Position numbers and translations under genes: made by a program. A DNA stretch of 64,000 nucleotides from positions 23,370,968-23,434,967 of the forward strand of contig NC_036456.1 of NCBI RefSeq assembly GCF_002775205.1. Direction: 5' to 3'. How positions within the stretch are numbered: the stretch's first letter is position 1; each line of letters begins with the position of its first letter. Shown in pieces: positions 30,210 through 41,700 of this stretch. Below the pieces are notes generated by a model that saw only the letters and a program-made list of their open reading frames with translations, did not search any database and had not been told where the DNA came from. The stretch comes from Xiphophorus maculatus. Its lineage: Eukaryota; Chordata; Actinopteri; Cyprinodontiformes; Poeciliidae.

Positions 30210-31550
30210 TCATAGCCGTCTCCCCGCTCGTCCCCTTGATCTCATCATAAATAATGGTGGTGGGCGGAAGAGTGGTTGGGGTGGGGATTCAGCTGTGGAG
30301 AAAAGAGAGGATGCAGGTGGGGGTGGAGGGTTGGCTCTGGAGCGGGGCGGGGGGACGAATGGCCTGGGTGTCCAACTTGAGTGATCAGGGGTATGGTATA
30401 CGGTCTTTAAACATTGACCAGCCATTTCCATGGCAGTTGGTTCTAGTTCTGACAGTAGAATCTCCACTCTAGCTACTGCATCTGAGATGTTTCTCCATGT
30501 TTCTCTCAGGACGTCCTGTAGTTGATCTCTGAGCTCTGACACAGCTGGTGCCACGTCCTCAAAGTGTCTCAGAGGACAAATATCGATCCTGGATGAGCCT
30601 TTAGACTCACTGAGTGCTGGCAGTGAGGGGTAGTTGAGGAGAAACTGGATGTGATCCTCTGTGTGTGAGAGCTGCTCCAGCTCAGCGTCTTTCCTCTTCA
30701 GCTCAGTGATCTCCAGCTCCAGCTTCTCCTGAACATCTTTGACTCGACTCACTACAGTTTCCTGCTGGGATCTGATCTGCTGCTTCACATCAGAGCTTCT
30801 TTCCTGGAGGAGACGGATCAGCTGGGTGAAGATCTTCTCACTGTCCTCCACTGCTTTATCAGCAGAGACATTGATGGCCTCCACCTCCTGTTGAAGCAGC
30901 TTCACATCTTTCTCTTGGTCCTGGATTCTCTGCTGCATTTGTTGTCGACTCTCCTGGAGCTCCTTCTGCTTCTCAGCCCTTTCTGCTGCAGCTGAAACTG
31001 TTTCATGGTCTTTATGTTCATCCATAGTGCAGAGATAACAGATACACTGTTGATCAGTATGACAGAAGATCTCCAACACCCTATTGTGACAAGAGCAGAT
31101 GTTCTCCTGCAGCTTCTGGGATGGATTCACCAGCTTGTGCATTTTTAATGGTGGAGTATAATAGTGAGGTTGGAGGTGATCCCCACAGTAAGAAGCTGAA
31201 CACGTTAAGCAGGACTTGACAGCTTTCATCTTCCTCCCAGTGCAGACATCACAGGCCACATCATCAGGTCCAGCATAGCAGTGATCAGCTGGAGCAGCTT
31301 TTAGTCCAGTCTTCTTCAAATCTTCCACCAACTCTGCTAGCATGATGTTTTTTTTGAGGACAGGTCTCTGCCTGAAGGTTTTCCTGCACTGAGGACAGTT
31401 GTAGATTCTTCTCTGATCTTCTCCATCCCAGCAGTCTTTAATACAGTTCATACAGTAACTGTGTCCACAAGGAATAGTCACCGGATCCTTCAGTAGATCC
31501 AAGCAGATGGAACAAGAGATTTTCTCCTGCTGGACTCCTCTCTGAGCCAT
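30210..31550 (-). CDS. SPRY-less TRIM with proline-rich, RRL-ending tail (sister copy)
   Basis: 446 residues, one exon, sister of the gene at 23657. RING, both B-boxes and the coiled coil are complete. The tail again lacks PRY-SPRY: NPPPPPASSLFSTAE, SPPQPLFRPPPLF, ending RGRAGRRL. Most differences from the sister change an amino acid; in the tail R-to-P, L-to-P, I-to-V, R-to-P and I-to-M are visible. The start is the ATG at 31548-31550; the four codons before it open only with TTG. Its upstream flank is like the sister's and lacks the ISRE block. Partners and targets are unknown. Confidence 0.9.
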   Translation of the reverse strand: MAQRGVQQEKISCSICLDLLKDPVTIPCGHSYCMNCIKDCWDGEDQRRIYNCPQCRKTFRQRPVLKKNIMLAELVEDLKKTGLKAAPADHCYAGPDDVACDVCTGRKMKAVKSCLTCSASYCGDHLQPHYYTPPLKMHKLVNPSQKLQENICSCHNRVLEIFCHTDQQCICYLCTMDEHKDHETVSAAAERAEKQKELQESRQQMQQRIQDQEKDVKLLQQEVEAINVSADKAVEDSEKIFTQLIRLLQERSSDVKQQIRSQQETVVSRVKDVQEKLELEITELKRKDAELEQLSHTEDHIQFLLNYPSLPALSESKGSSRIDICPLRHFEDVAPAVSELRDQLQDVLRETWRNISDAVARVEILLSELEPTAMEMAGQCLKTVYHTPDHSSWTPRPFVPPPRSRANPPPPPASSLFSTAESPPQPLFRPPPLFMMRSRGRAGRRL

Positions 31551-34218
31551 TTTACCTCTCAATAATGAAAGTTTGAATCAGTCAACTCCGAGTATAAATA
31601 GATGTAAGTTACACCCACCTTAAAAATATGTGAATAAACTGGTATGCCTGTGTTTCATAGAAGAGATGCTTTCAGGCTGATTCATTCCCACAAGGTGTTT
31701 AACTTTTTCTGTTCTCTATTTCTCCATTTGTGGTAAAGATGGAGGTTCTGACCTTTATGTGAAATGAAATAACCATATTGTTTAATACAAAATAAACAAA
31801 AATTACTCAGTGACATATAAGTGTGCATGAGTCAACAGAAATGCTGAATAATTAGCATAAGCTTTAGAAAATACATTGCTGAAACTAATGTCTTAAAGCA
31901 AATAATGAGCACAATTCTGCACAGAAATAAAAGAGGACTGGGTTTATTCCTGGAAATAAATAAATACCAAGCGATGTAGCGTAGGTAGAGCTGGGCATAG
32001 AGTACCCAAAAATTTTACTCAAGTAAGAGTACAACTACTTCAATATATTTTTACTCAAATAAAAGTAAGAAGTAGCTTTTCAAGACATTAATCAAGTAAG
32101 AGTAAAGCCCTACAGATAGAAAATAACATGTAACCAACAAAGCAGGTCTAAAAACTAGGAAGGTTTGTAGGAATGTGTCTGTTTCTCCTACATATATTTG
32201 TTAAAATATGTTTGTTTTCTCTTTGTTGTAGTTACTTGTGTTAAATAAAGTATCCAGAAATTTCACTGAAATAGAGAGTACTAATAGTTCACAATAATAC
32301 TCAAGTAATGTTGTTGAATACCACAGTTTCCAACAAAATATATATTTATATTTGCTGAAAATCAGAGAAAAAATGTTGCTCCTCTGCCGTCTCCCAGCGC
32401 TAACTAGAAACAACCAATCAGAGCCAGGCGCTGCTCCTACGCTCCACTGCCAGCTGGTGTGACCCAGAGTAAAACCTGCCCTCATGCATTCCTGTACTGC
32501 TCTGAATGCATTACTATTGGTTATACTCACAGTCAGTCACATAATGCATTCAGCCAGTCACTGTGTCTGGAGTGGTAATACAGACCTACTCCAGTTTCCC
32601 CAGTCAGTTGTGAGAGGGAGGGAAGCTGTGATGGTTGGTGCTTCTTTCCCCTCCATCTCACCAAACTGATACACAAATCACTATTCACCTCTAATCCGTT
32701 GAGTAGAAATGGCGCTTTAACATTTTCATAGAAATTACTCATCTTCTCCAGAGATTCTTCATCCTGTTAAAAGGTTTTATTGGACCTGTGTCAGAACTGG
32801 ACCTCCCTGTTTCCTCTGTTGTCCTTAGCAGCAACAAGTGGACGATCCAAGTATGACACTCTGGGCTGGACTTAGAGAAGTTGTTGTAATTAAACAAAGA
32901 CAGCACAAATAAACTATAATATTTTAATTTTTGAACATTTTCATGTATTCCCCACTTTCTATTGAGTTTGTATAAACTTTTCACTGGGATGTCCAACTCA
33001 TGAGGCATTCTGAGATACTTGGTTCTCTTCTGATCTCCTTTCCCTGTTCTCCATGTCTACCTTTCACAGCATGGCTACATTCCAGCTGCCACTGCACTTC
33101 TCTGCACAAGTCAGCATCCAAGTCCACCGTTTTAGACCATCTCCTTCAATACAGACGGACAAAACATGGTAGCTGCACTGAGGTTGAAGCAAACAAATTT
33201 ACAAATGTATTGTGAGTTTCTTTGTGAATGTGTGTTTCCTTGATTACTCTTCACATAGTTCAAACACCATCACACCTGCTGGAATGCATAAGGAGAACTT
33301 CCTTATGCAGAAGGAAAACTTCCGTTTGCCTTCCAGCACAAAGACGTTTTCTAATTGAGCAGGTTCAGCAGAAACAAAACCCAAGAACACTTCCAGTGTT
33401 TTAACAGCGCATTCCTCAGACAGTCTGTTTCTAACAAAGTTGTTTCTTCTCAGCGTTTCCAACACTGAGTCTAAAATCAGAAGGTTTACGTAGATCATTG
33501 GCTTTCATTCCTAATTTTCAGAATCCACTGTCTGTCATGCTTTAGATATTTCTCTGCACCAGCACACCTGCATCAATGAATGCATTAACCACTAAACATG
33601 CAATTAAGTCTAGCAGTCATTAATTTACTTACAGCAGGTTTGTGGGGGCAGGAAAATGCCTAAAACTTGCTGGACTGTGGCTCCTGAGGAATAGTTCTGA
33701 ACAGAACATCAGTACATAGAAAAATAAATAGTTTGCTAAAATGAAGGTAAAGTTATTTAATCAGTGACTGTAACCATTAAAAATCATGTTTTTTTAAAAC
33801 AACTTACAGGGTTCCCCCCCCATCTCTTTACATTAGATAGTTCATAGTTCAAAGGAATACATAGAACTTTTACAGAAAGTACCTAAAAATATACAAGCAC
33901 AGACACAAACATGAGGAGGAAAGCCAACAAAAATATTAAAAATAAAAACAGCGCAGTGTGTAAGAGTCTTTAAATGGAGCTCCTTGGTCTGCAGGAGTCC
34001 TCAGGAGAAACTGTCCTTTACAGCATCAGAAAATATGTAAATTATAACTTCTGATGCTCCTCCTACAGGAGTGATTTGGAAACATGAATTAACCATGTTA
34101 ACATCACAAGAAACACTATGTATGAATATAAGTCATTGATGTGTACAATACAATATAGTTTCAGTCTATTTAATACACCACAATCAACTTATCTGGCGGT
34201 TGAAAATGAAAACTTGTC
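31551..34218. other. Upstream/intergenic part of unit C, copy 2
   Basis: Same content as 24998-28141 but with a repeat inserted near 31970-32240 and without the equivalent of 27320-28012. No gene was seen. Confidence 0.5.
31980..32240 (+). repeat. Interspersed fish repeat inserted in unit C copy 2
   Basis: Begins around agctgggcatagagtaccc and contains actcaagtaagagtac motifs, which I recognise as a widespread teleost repeat, probably a non-autonomous DNA element. It is absent at the equivalent site near 25410, so it postdates the duplication. A related piece is at 43318-43410. Confidence 0.6.
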
Positions 34219-34328
34219 ATAGCTTGTCAAACCTTTTTAAATGTCTTACAAATATTGGCTTGTATCATTTAATTCCCAATAATACAGAAGTGCTAACACA
34301 ATAATTTTGTGTTAGGGCACAAAAATAC

Positions 34329-34359
<31 letters not shown>

Positions 34360-34799
34360 GTTGTTGTTGTTGTTTTTATTGTTGCTGTTGTTAATGAAAC
34401 TTATGAATGTATTTGAATTTCTTTGATAAAAGTCCATGCTAATCAAGATGAGTAAAATAAACAGGCATGTAAATATGCCAGATATTTACACGTGGAGAAG
34501 TTTTATATCAATGGTCATTTTTATTTTATTATATAAAAATAACGATTATTTGTCCAAAAGATAATGATTTGTAATTTTCCTTATTACTGCTAGGTGGCAG
34601 CATTATCGTAATTTAAGCTACATAAAGTGAAAGGGTTTATAGGCCGTCAAAGTAAAATACAGATTTCCGTGTTTTCTCTTAACAATACATGAAATCGTTG
34701 AAAAAAAACTCCGTAATTTTAAATATATTTATTTTAAGAAAGCATTATTTCAGCATAGATGTTCAAGTCTTACTCGGCAAATTTGAGTTTGTGTTCGAA
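34219..34799. other. Intergenic between TRIM cluster and RNF150
   Basis: AT-rich, with an (ATT)n microsatellite at 34329-34360 running into (GTT)n. No gene was seen. Confidence 0.55.
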
Positions 34800-34819
34800 A
34801 TACAAAGAGGCTTTTGTTT

Positions 34820-35265
34820 TTAAAAGTAACTTCCGGAAGTTCGTCGCCTCGCTTCCTGTAGCTTCACAGTGGCCCAGTCAAAACAATGCAGTGTAGCAGC
34901 TGCGAGTAACGTCAGCTTTAAAGAGCAAAAATCTAATTTCTCCACGGTCTCGGTGCTCCGTGTCCGCCCGCTTGCTGTATCACCCCGGCGGGCGTCGGTC
35001 GGATCGTGCCCGGGGTTTATTTCACTCCGAGCCGCCATTGTTCGGGATTTAACCGTTTTTGTTTGGCTGGAAATGGAATCCGCTAACGGCTGGCTGACAG
35101 CAGCAGAGGGGAGGGGCTGAACGGCGAAGCAAACCCGGAGTTTGCGTCGATAAACTCGGTGAAATAAACTCTCGGTAGGCCGGTGGGTGACATGGTGGAG
35201 TAGTAGTGCTCGTCGGCGCTGAAGCTCTCGGTGTCCTCCGACCTCTCTCCCCGGGGAGGACCGCC
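34820..35265 (+). promoter_or_regulatory. rnf150: RNF150 CpG-rich promoter and 5' untranslated region
   Basis: CG density rises sharply against the AT-rich surroundings. AACTTCCGGAAGTT (34828-34841) is a perfect palindrome made of two head-to-head ETS sites, a usual feature of TATA-less housekeeping promoters. The start of transcription is not visible. The leader ends at ccgccATGg, a strong start context. Confidence 0.65.
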
Positions 35266-35725
35266 ATGGCGCCGGGCTCTCTGGTGGCGGCCTGCCGCAG
35301 TCTGGCCCTCTCTACGTGGCTGCTCTCCTTCTGCTTCGTCCACCTGCTGTGTCTGGACTTCACCGTGGCCGAGCGGGAGGAGTGGTACACCGCCTTCGTC
35401 AACATCACCTACATGGACCCGGCCACCTCCGAGGTGCGCACCGAGAAGACGGAGTGCGGCCGCTACGGGGAGCACTCCCCGAAGCGGGACGCCAAGGGGG
35501 TGGTGGTGCTGCCCGCCTCCCCTCTGGACCGGCAGGCCTGTGAACCCCACACCCGGTTCGTGGTGCCCTCGCAGGCCGCGGCCGGCTGGATAGCGCTGAT
35601 AGCCCATGGGAACTGCACTACCAGGGACAAAATCCGCCATGCTGCCGCCCACAACGCCTCGGCGGTGGTCATTTTCAACGTGGGCTCCACCAACCCCAAC
35701 GACACCATCACCATGCGCCATCAAG
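35266..35725 (+). CDS. rnf150: RNF150 coding exon 1
   Basis: Codes residues 1-153 plus one base: leader and most of the PA domain. The donor follows caag; reading past it gives intron, not protein. Confidence 0.95.
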
Positions 35726-38700
35726 GTACGAAACAGAAGCTGGGTTCATTGGGAATCCACTTTATTTCTCTCCATCCAACTCAAACTAACAGGGTGTTTA
35801 TGACGGCGAAATAGGGCAATTGTAGATAAAAAAGAGGAATACATTTCTGCCAAAACCCCCTCAGAAATCTGGATTATATGCTCAGAAATTTTCTAGAAGA
35901 AGCAGACATTTCCAAGTTTGAAAAGTCGAAAAATTTGCTATTTAAAAAAATCTCAATTTTTCTGGAAAAAAAACGTTGAAATTTCAGTTTGAAAAAGTAA
36001 CAAAAAATGCTAGTAAAAAATTCATAAATCTTCACATTAACCTCAGAAACTTTCGAGAAAAAACAAGGAGACTTTGCTGGAGAAAATTCAAAAAGATTCT
36101 AGAAAAACAAATAAACTTGAGTTTATAAAGCCAAAAGTTTGCCAAAGAAAACTCACATTTTAAAATTACTATCAGAAGTTTTTGAGAAAAAACAGAAGGC
36201 ATCAGTTTCAAAAGTTTCAAAGTAGGAAGATAAAAATAAACCTTTTTTGGAGCAAGAGGAAATATTTTCTGCTGTTCTGCAGATTACAAAGTTTCTTTTT
36301 GATATCTGGACTTCAGAGGAACATAAATTCAGCACAAGTTTGTTTCAGTCTGATCTGAGCTTTTTAAACAATGTAGCTTCTGGGGAGGCCTGAAAACTAT
36401 AACAGATTTTAATGGCTTTATATATTATCCCTGAAGTTATTGCAATAAATAATAATGTTATTTATGCACTGATATAAAAATGAGGACAGATGGGCGTGCC
36501 GTGGTGGCGTAGTGGTTAGCGCGATCCATATTTGGAGGCCTTGAGTCCTCGACGCGGCCGTCGCGGGTTCGACTCCCGGACCCGATAATATTTGCCGCAT
36601 TTCTTCCCTCCTCTCCTTCCCCGTTTCCTGTCAGCCTACTGTCATATAAGGGACACTAGAGCCCACAAAAAGACCCCCTGGAGGGGTAAAAAATTTAAAA
36701 AAAGAGGACCGATATCGATATCTGATTTTAATACTGCTACTGTGGCCGATACCTGATATTTACCAATCAGGTATCTCTTTATTGTTTTGATGTGCAGAAA
36801 CAAATGGCAACAAGATGAAAACAAATATTGGTTGTTAATATCGACCTGGTTTTATTCACCAATATGTTAAAAAAAGGCTAATATCAGCCTTTACCGATGT
36901 TAGTGCTGATGCATCATATCTATAAATGTTATTTTGAGACCATTTTCAAGACATTCTCAAAGATCAATAAACTTTAAATTCTCATGAGTATTTAACTGGA
37001 ACTGGAAGACACTTTTAATATCAAAAATAAATAAACAAAACAGACACAACCAATAGAGTGAATTATGAAATCGCTGTAAACAAAATGATCCTAGTTGAGA
37101 CCAAAGCACCAGACTGAAGACTTTTATCGTCCAGTTTTTGGTAGAGTAAATCATGCAAATGGAAATCACTGAGCTCATTTTAATTTATCATTTGATTAAT
37201 TGATGTATTGTAATAAACTTCAGACAGATTTGAGCCGAGCCTGTGGAGCAGCAGGATATTAACTCCTCCGATGTTTCGGCCTCTTCTGATTGGATTACGT
37301 GCGGAGCAGCTTGACGTGTTGTTGTCGGTCACGATGCGGCGCTGCGTTACGTAACGGCAGCAGCGAACCAACAGCTGTCTGTCCGACAGCTGGACTCGCC
37401 TTCAGCTCCTCCTGCAGGCCTCCACTCTGACTGCTCAGTCCAGGAAGAAAATGGAAAATACTCTCCATTTGTTGACTTTAAATCTAGTTTCTCATGACGT
37501 TTTTAGTTTCTTGGAATCCGTGTTTGGAAACTCGGTGAATGTTCCAGTCGAAACATCTGCAGGTCGTTTAGACGCTGTTGAGTCTTCAGGTTGCCGTGTT
37601 TATCCACCAATCGTTTGGTCTGGTTTTCATTAAAATCTTCATTACACGGCTTCTTCAGTCTTTTTTCAGATGAATTTCTTTGGTATTTGTTCAAATCACT
37701 ATGCAGTCAAATCACAAGTGATTAACCTGCTCCTGATGATTTTACATAGATTTATTAGAGTTTTGATTTAATTAAGAGACAAAAATCTGCAAACATAAGG
37801 GATAACCTTGAAATATACGTCCAATAAATAAAGTTACTTCAGGTCTGGAGTCATATTTTGAATATTTTAATTAAGAGATGCTCAGTCTTTACGTTTGCAG
37901 GAATCTATATTCTCAGAATGATGAAAACACAGAGAAGAGACAGATTAATTTGGATTTAATTTAGCCCACATACGAGTTAAAAATATAAAATGTTTGAGTT
38001 TTAATATCAGAAAATGTCTTGAATTTGGTCAGTTTTAGATTTTATAGTCTTAAAAACATTCTTTCACTGACTCTAAAACTTCTTTTAAATGTGTACGCCT
38101 ATTGTTTTCTACACTGACTTAAAAAAATCTAATTAATTTTGTTTCACCATCTGGTTTTTGTTATCATTTGGTCATTGTTGTGTAATTTCAGCTGAGGTAA
38201 TAAGTTATTTTGTTTGTAGCAGAACGTTCCTTTAAACCCAGGAAGGAAAAATGTTGTGAAACTGGTTTGTCAGCATTCCTGAAGCATTTCTCTCTACCAG
38301 CTCCTTTATGAGAATATATTTAGTTTAATGGGAAACATGGATGTCAACAGTTGGCTAAAACCTGTTGTCAGTACCAGCTATAATGTCTACAGGGTAGGTT
38401 GCTAGACAACAAGTGCAAAAGTTGCTGACTCACGTACCAGAGTTAAAAATAAGTGAGATGAATTGATGTTATATTTAGCACAGAAAGTAAAACAGAGCCA
38501 CCAATTAATGCGTTTTTTTAAGTGTGCCGGATTAGAGGCTAAACGAGGATTTGTGTATAGCAGCCGACTGCAGGCTAGCTAGTTAACAACTATAGAAATC
38601 ATTTAATACCATAGTTATTCATTGACTATGCTTTATAAGCATAGTTTTACTTTATAAGATCAAAAGAAACTAGAAGTGTTAATATTCTGCACCATAAGCA

Positions 38701-41700
38701 GACATACTTCTACTAAATTCAACGAAACATTTCTCCATTTTCTGCTTTCGGTTTCCACTACTGTGTTTAAAGTTCAGTGTTTTTATAACGAGATACAGTT
38801 TTAGCATGGTAAAATAAAACAAACAAAATCATTTCCACTTGCATGATTTATTGTTTTTTCTTCTCATTCTTTAAAAAACTGAATGATAAAAGTCTTCAGT
38901 CTGGTGTTCTGGTCTCAACTGGCCCTTATTTTGAAGGATGATTTTGTGTACATAAACTTCATAATGCATTTTATTTGTTTCTGTTGTTTTGTTTATTTAT
39001 TTTGGGTATTTAACATTTCAGTGTTAAATGTTCATTATAATTTAAAGTTCATTGGTCTTTGAGAACGTGTTCTTGCATTATTATACCAACATATGTTTAG
39101 ATTTGATGAGAAAATTCACAACTTACTCAAATTTGACCACAATGGAAAAAATGATGAATCATTATTTGCCCCTTTTTGTTTGTTTTGTTAGATAAAATCA
39201 GTAATTTTCCCCTCAGAGTTGGAAAAGCTAATTAAATTTAGGCACGAGTTTCTTTGAGTCACGTCCGGTCGGTAAAATCCAGTGATTACATTTATAGCAG
39301 CAAACTGTTGCCTGTTGCATAATATTATGGCTCTGCCTCCCACTCAGTGACACAAATACACTTATTTTTAACCTGATTTATTTGGAGTAGATGTTTTCAG
39401 TTTCCCAAAAGCACCAAAATGCTGCTTAATTCAGATATTTCCTGGCTTCTGGATTTAAATCTCGACGAACGTGATTCTTTTTTAGTGGTGAATCTTTGAC
39501 CTCCAGGTCAGAGTGGGTGGGTGGGTGGATTCCCCGTCTGGTCAGGCCTGCTGGCTGTTAATCCACCTGAAAGCAGACAGTGTGGAATCAGCTGCTTCAT
39601 CACTTTATCTCTCAGATCAGAGCTGCTCATCGCGTCACACGAAGCTCAAACTGGGACATCAGATCCAGAAACGTCTGATAAATTAGTTCAGGTTTGATTT
39701 CTGTTTGGGGTTTTTCTGGACCGCTTGACTCTGTTTAGAAAAAAACAACAACATTCTTACAAAGTCTAACATTTTGAAAAGAAAAATCAACATTTAAAAC
39801 TTGAAGAAATTGTAAAAATGCCCATACTTCCATCAAAGTCTTAATTTTTTAATTAATTCCAGAAAAGCCTTGGTGTAGAAACGTCTTTCTACACGATGAT
39901 GATGTCAGAAAACAGCTGCGTTTCCATTACAAGCGCTCGCAAGTTTGTCAATATTCCCACCAGTTTTCAGCAGTTTTTATTCAACATTTCCAGAAAAAAC
40001 AACAAATTTAAATGTGTCTGTCTCTGTTAGAAGTACTGATTTGTACTAAAACCAAAGTTAACTTTCTTATCTTTTTAACAAAATATTTAAAGAGAAACAA
40101 ATTCTGATTCAGTAACAAAAGTTTCAGAGGGTTTCATAATAATTCAGAGACAAGTTCTGCGCTTTTTATGTTTCATCTTCTGTGTTGTAAAGTAATATCA
40201 AATAAAACTAGAAACATGCATTTCTGTAAAAATGCAGTGTGAACGTTGGAAGCTAACTTCTTCATTTTTACAGGAATTTGTTGAAGTATTTGAGAAAATA
40301 GAGAAAAGCGAAATTGTGTTGAAAAAACACATTTTCGTAATCGCGGGTTTTCCAATCTAATGTAAATGCATCTGTTCAGGCGATAAGTCATAAACATTCC
40401 ACACCGTGTTCCTCCAACTACTTCCTGTTTTCGTCTTTGTGGTTTTTGCCAGTAGTAACATCTGCTTGTTGATCATGTGATGTGAAAAAAGTTTTTCTAC
40501 TGCAGTTTTGCAAAAGAACCATCTCACCCTAGTACTAAAACTTTTAATACAAAAACAAGAGTTTTTACAAAATTCGTGTTTCCATCAAGCAAATTTATTT
40601 TCAGTATTTAAAATTTTTAAATTTTTAAATTTTAAATACATTATCAAATACATGATCAATAAAAAAGCAGCTATTGAGCCAATCCATCTTCTCTAGGGGT
40701 TAAGTTTGCTACCGGTGATATTTGGTTCTTAAACTACAAATCCCACAACAAGTACAGACGAGAACTGGCCCAGTTTGCAGCCATGTTTGAAACCCGTCTG
40801 CAGTGAAGTGTTCAGAGTAATAGGTGTCACATCTGATTTCTACTAATCTCAAAGTGCAGGATGGTCTGTTGACGCCTTTACTGACCAGGTTTACTTGGAT
40901 TTCTGCAGATCAAGGGAACATGAATCAAATTTTACGTCTGAGTTTCTGGGCTGACAATAATTTACACAACTTCTTTTATCTAGTGATTTCAGCAGATAAA
41001 ATAAGATGTAAAAATTTTTTTTCCCAACAGCTGTAAGCAAACTAATGAAGTTTGGGATTCTGGAATGTTTTTGCAACTGTTGGAAAATGATTCGGTTCTA
41101 TTCCTAAAGCATCTGCAGCCTAAATGGTTTGGCTTTAAACCGACAGTACGATGCTGAGCAGGAAGTGTGGCCTTATTTACTGGAGCCAGATAAAATCTCC
41201 TGGTGGTAAACATGACAGATTAAAACAGGACTGAGCTGCATTCATGAAGATGATCTAAAACAGACATTTTCAGGGTTCCTGCAGGTTCCAGATCAAATTT
41301 AAGACTTCTTAAGACCTTTGTGAATAAAATTTAATATCTTTGTCCCTTGTTTTCACTCGCATGGTTCTGTGACTGTAGGGGAGGAAACTAATGGGGAAAC
41401 GCAGACTGATAGATAAAGATTAGAGACACACTTTAACTACGCTGCAACAGTTTGTTGCACTTCAACCTTCCAAAATGTGAATTAGCAACTTGAACTTTTT
41501 CCCTCCTTTCAGATACCTCAACACATTTCTGTAAAAACAAAAAAAGTTACCTTCTGACATTCACTGCATTTCTTTCTAGTTTTATCTGATGTTACTTTAC
41601 AAAAGAGAAGATGAAACAAAACATGCAGAACTTGTTTGAAACGTGAAACGTCTGTTACTGAATCAAAACTTGTTTTTCTTTATTTTTGAAAAAGATGAAA

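Larger units (their letters stand above)
28459..34218. repeat. Duplicated unit C, copy 2 (about 5.76 kb)
   Basis: Sister of 21887-28141 with the same gene order. The length differs through one missing segment of about 700 bp and one repeat insertion. Confidence 0.87.

Noticed and set aside
35083-35724. A 213-codon frame antisense to RNF150 exon 1
   Set aside because: It is a shadow frame of GC-rich coding sequence and has no recognised domain.
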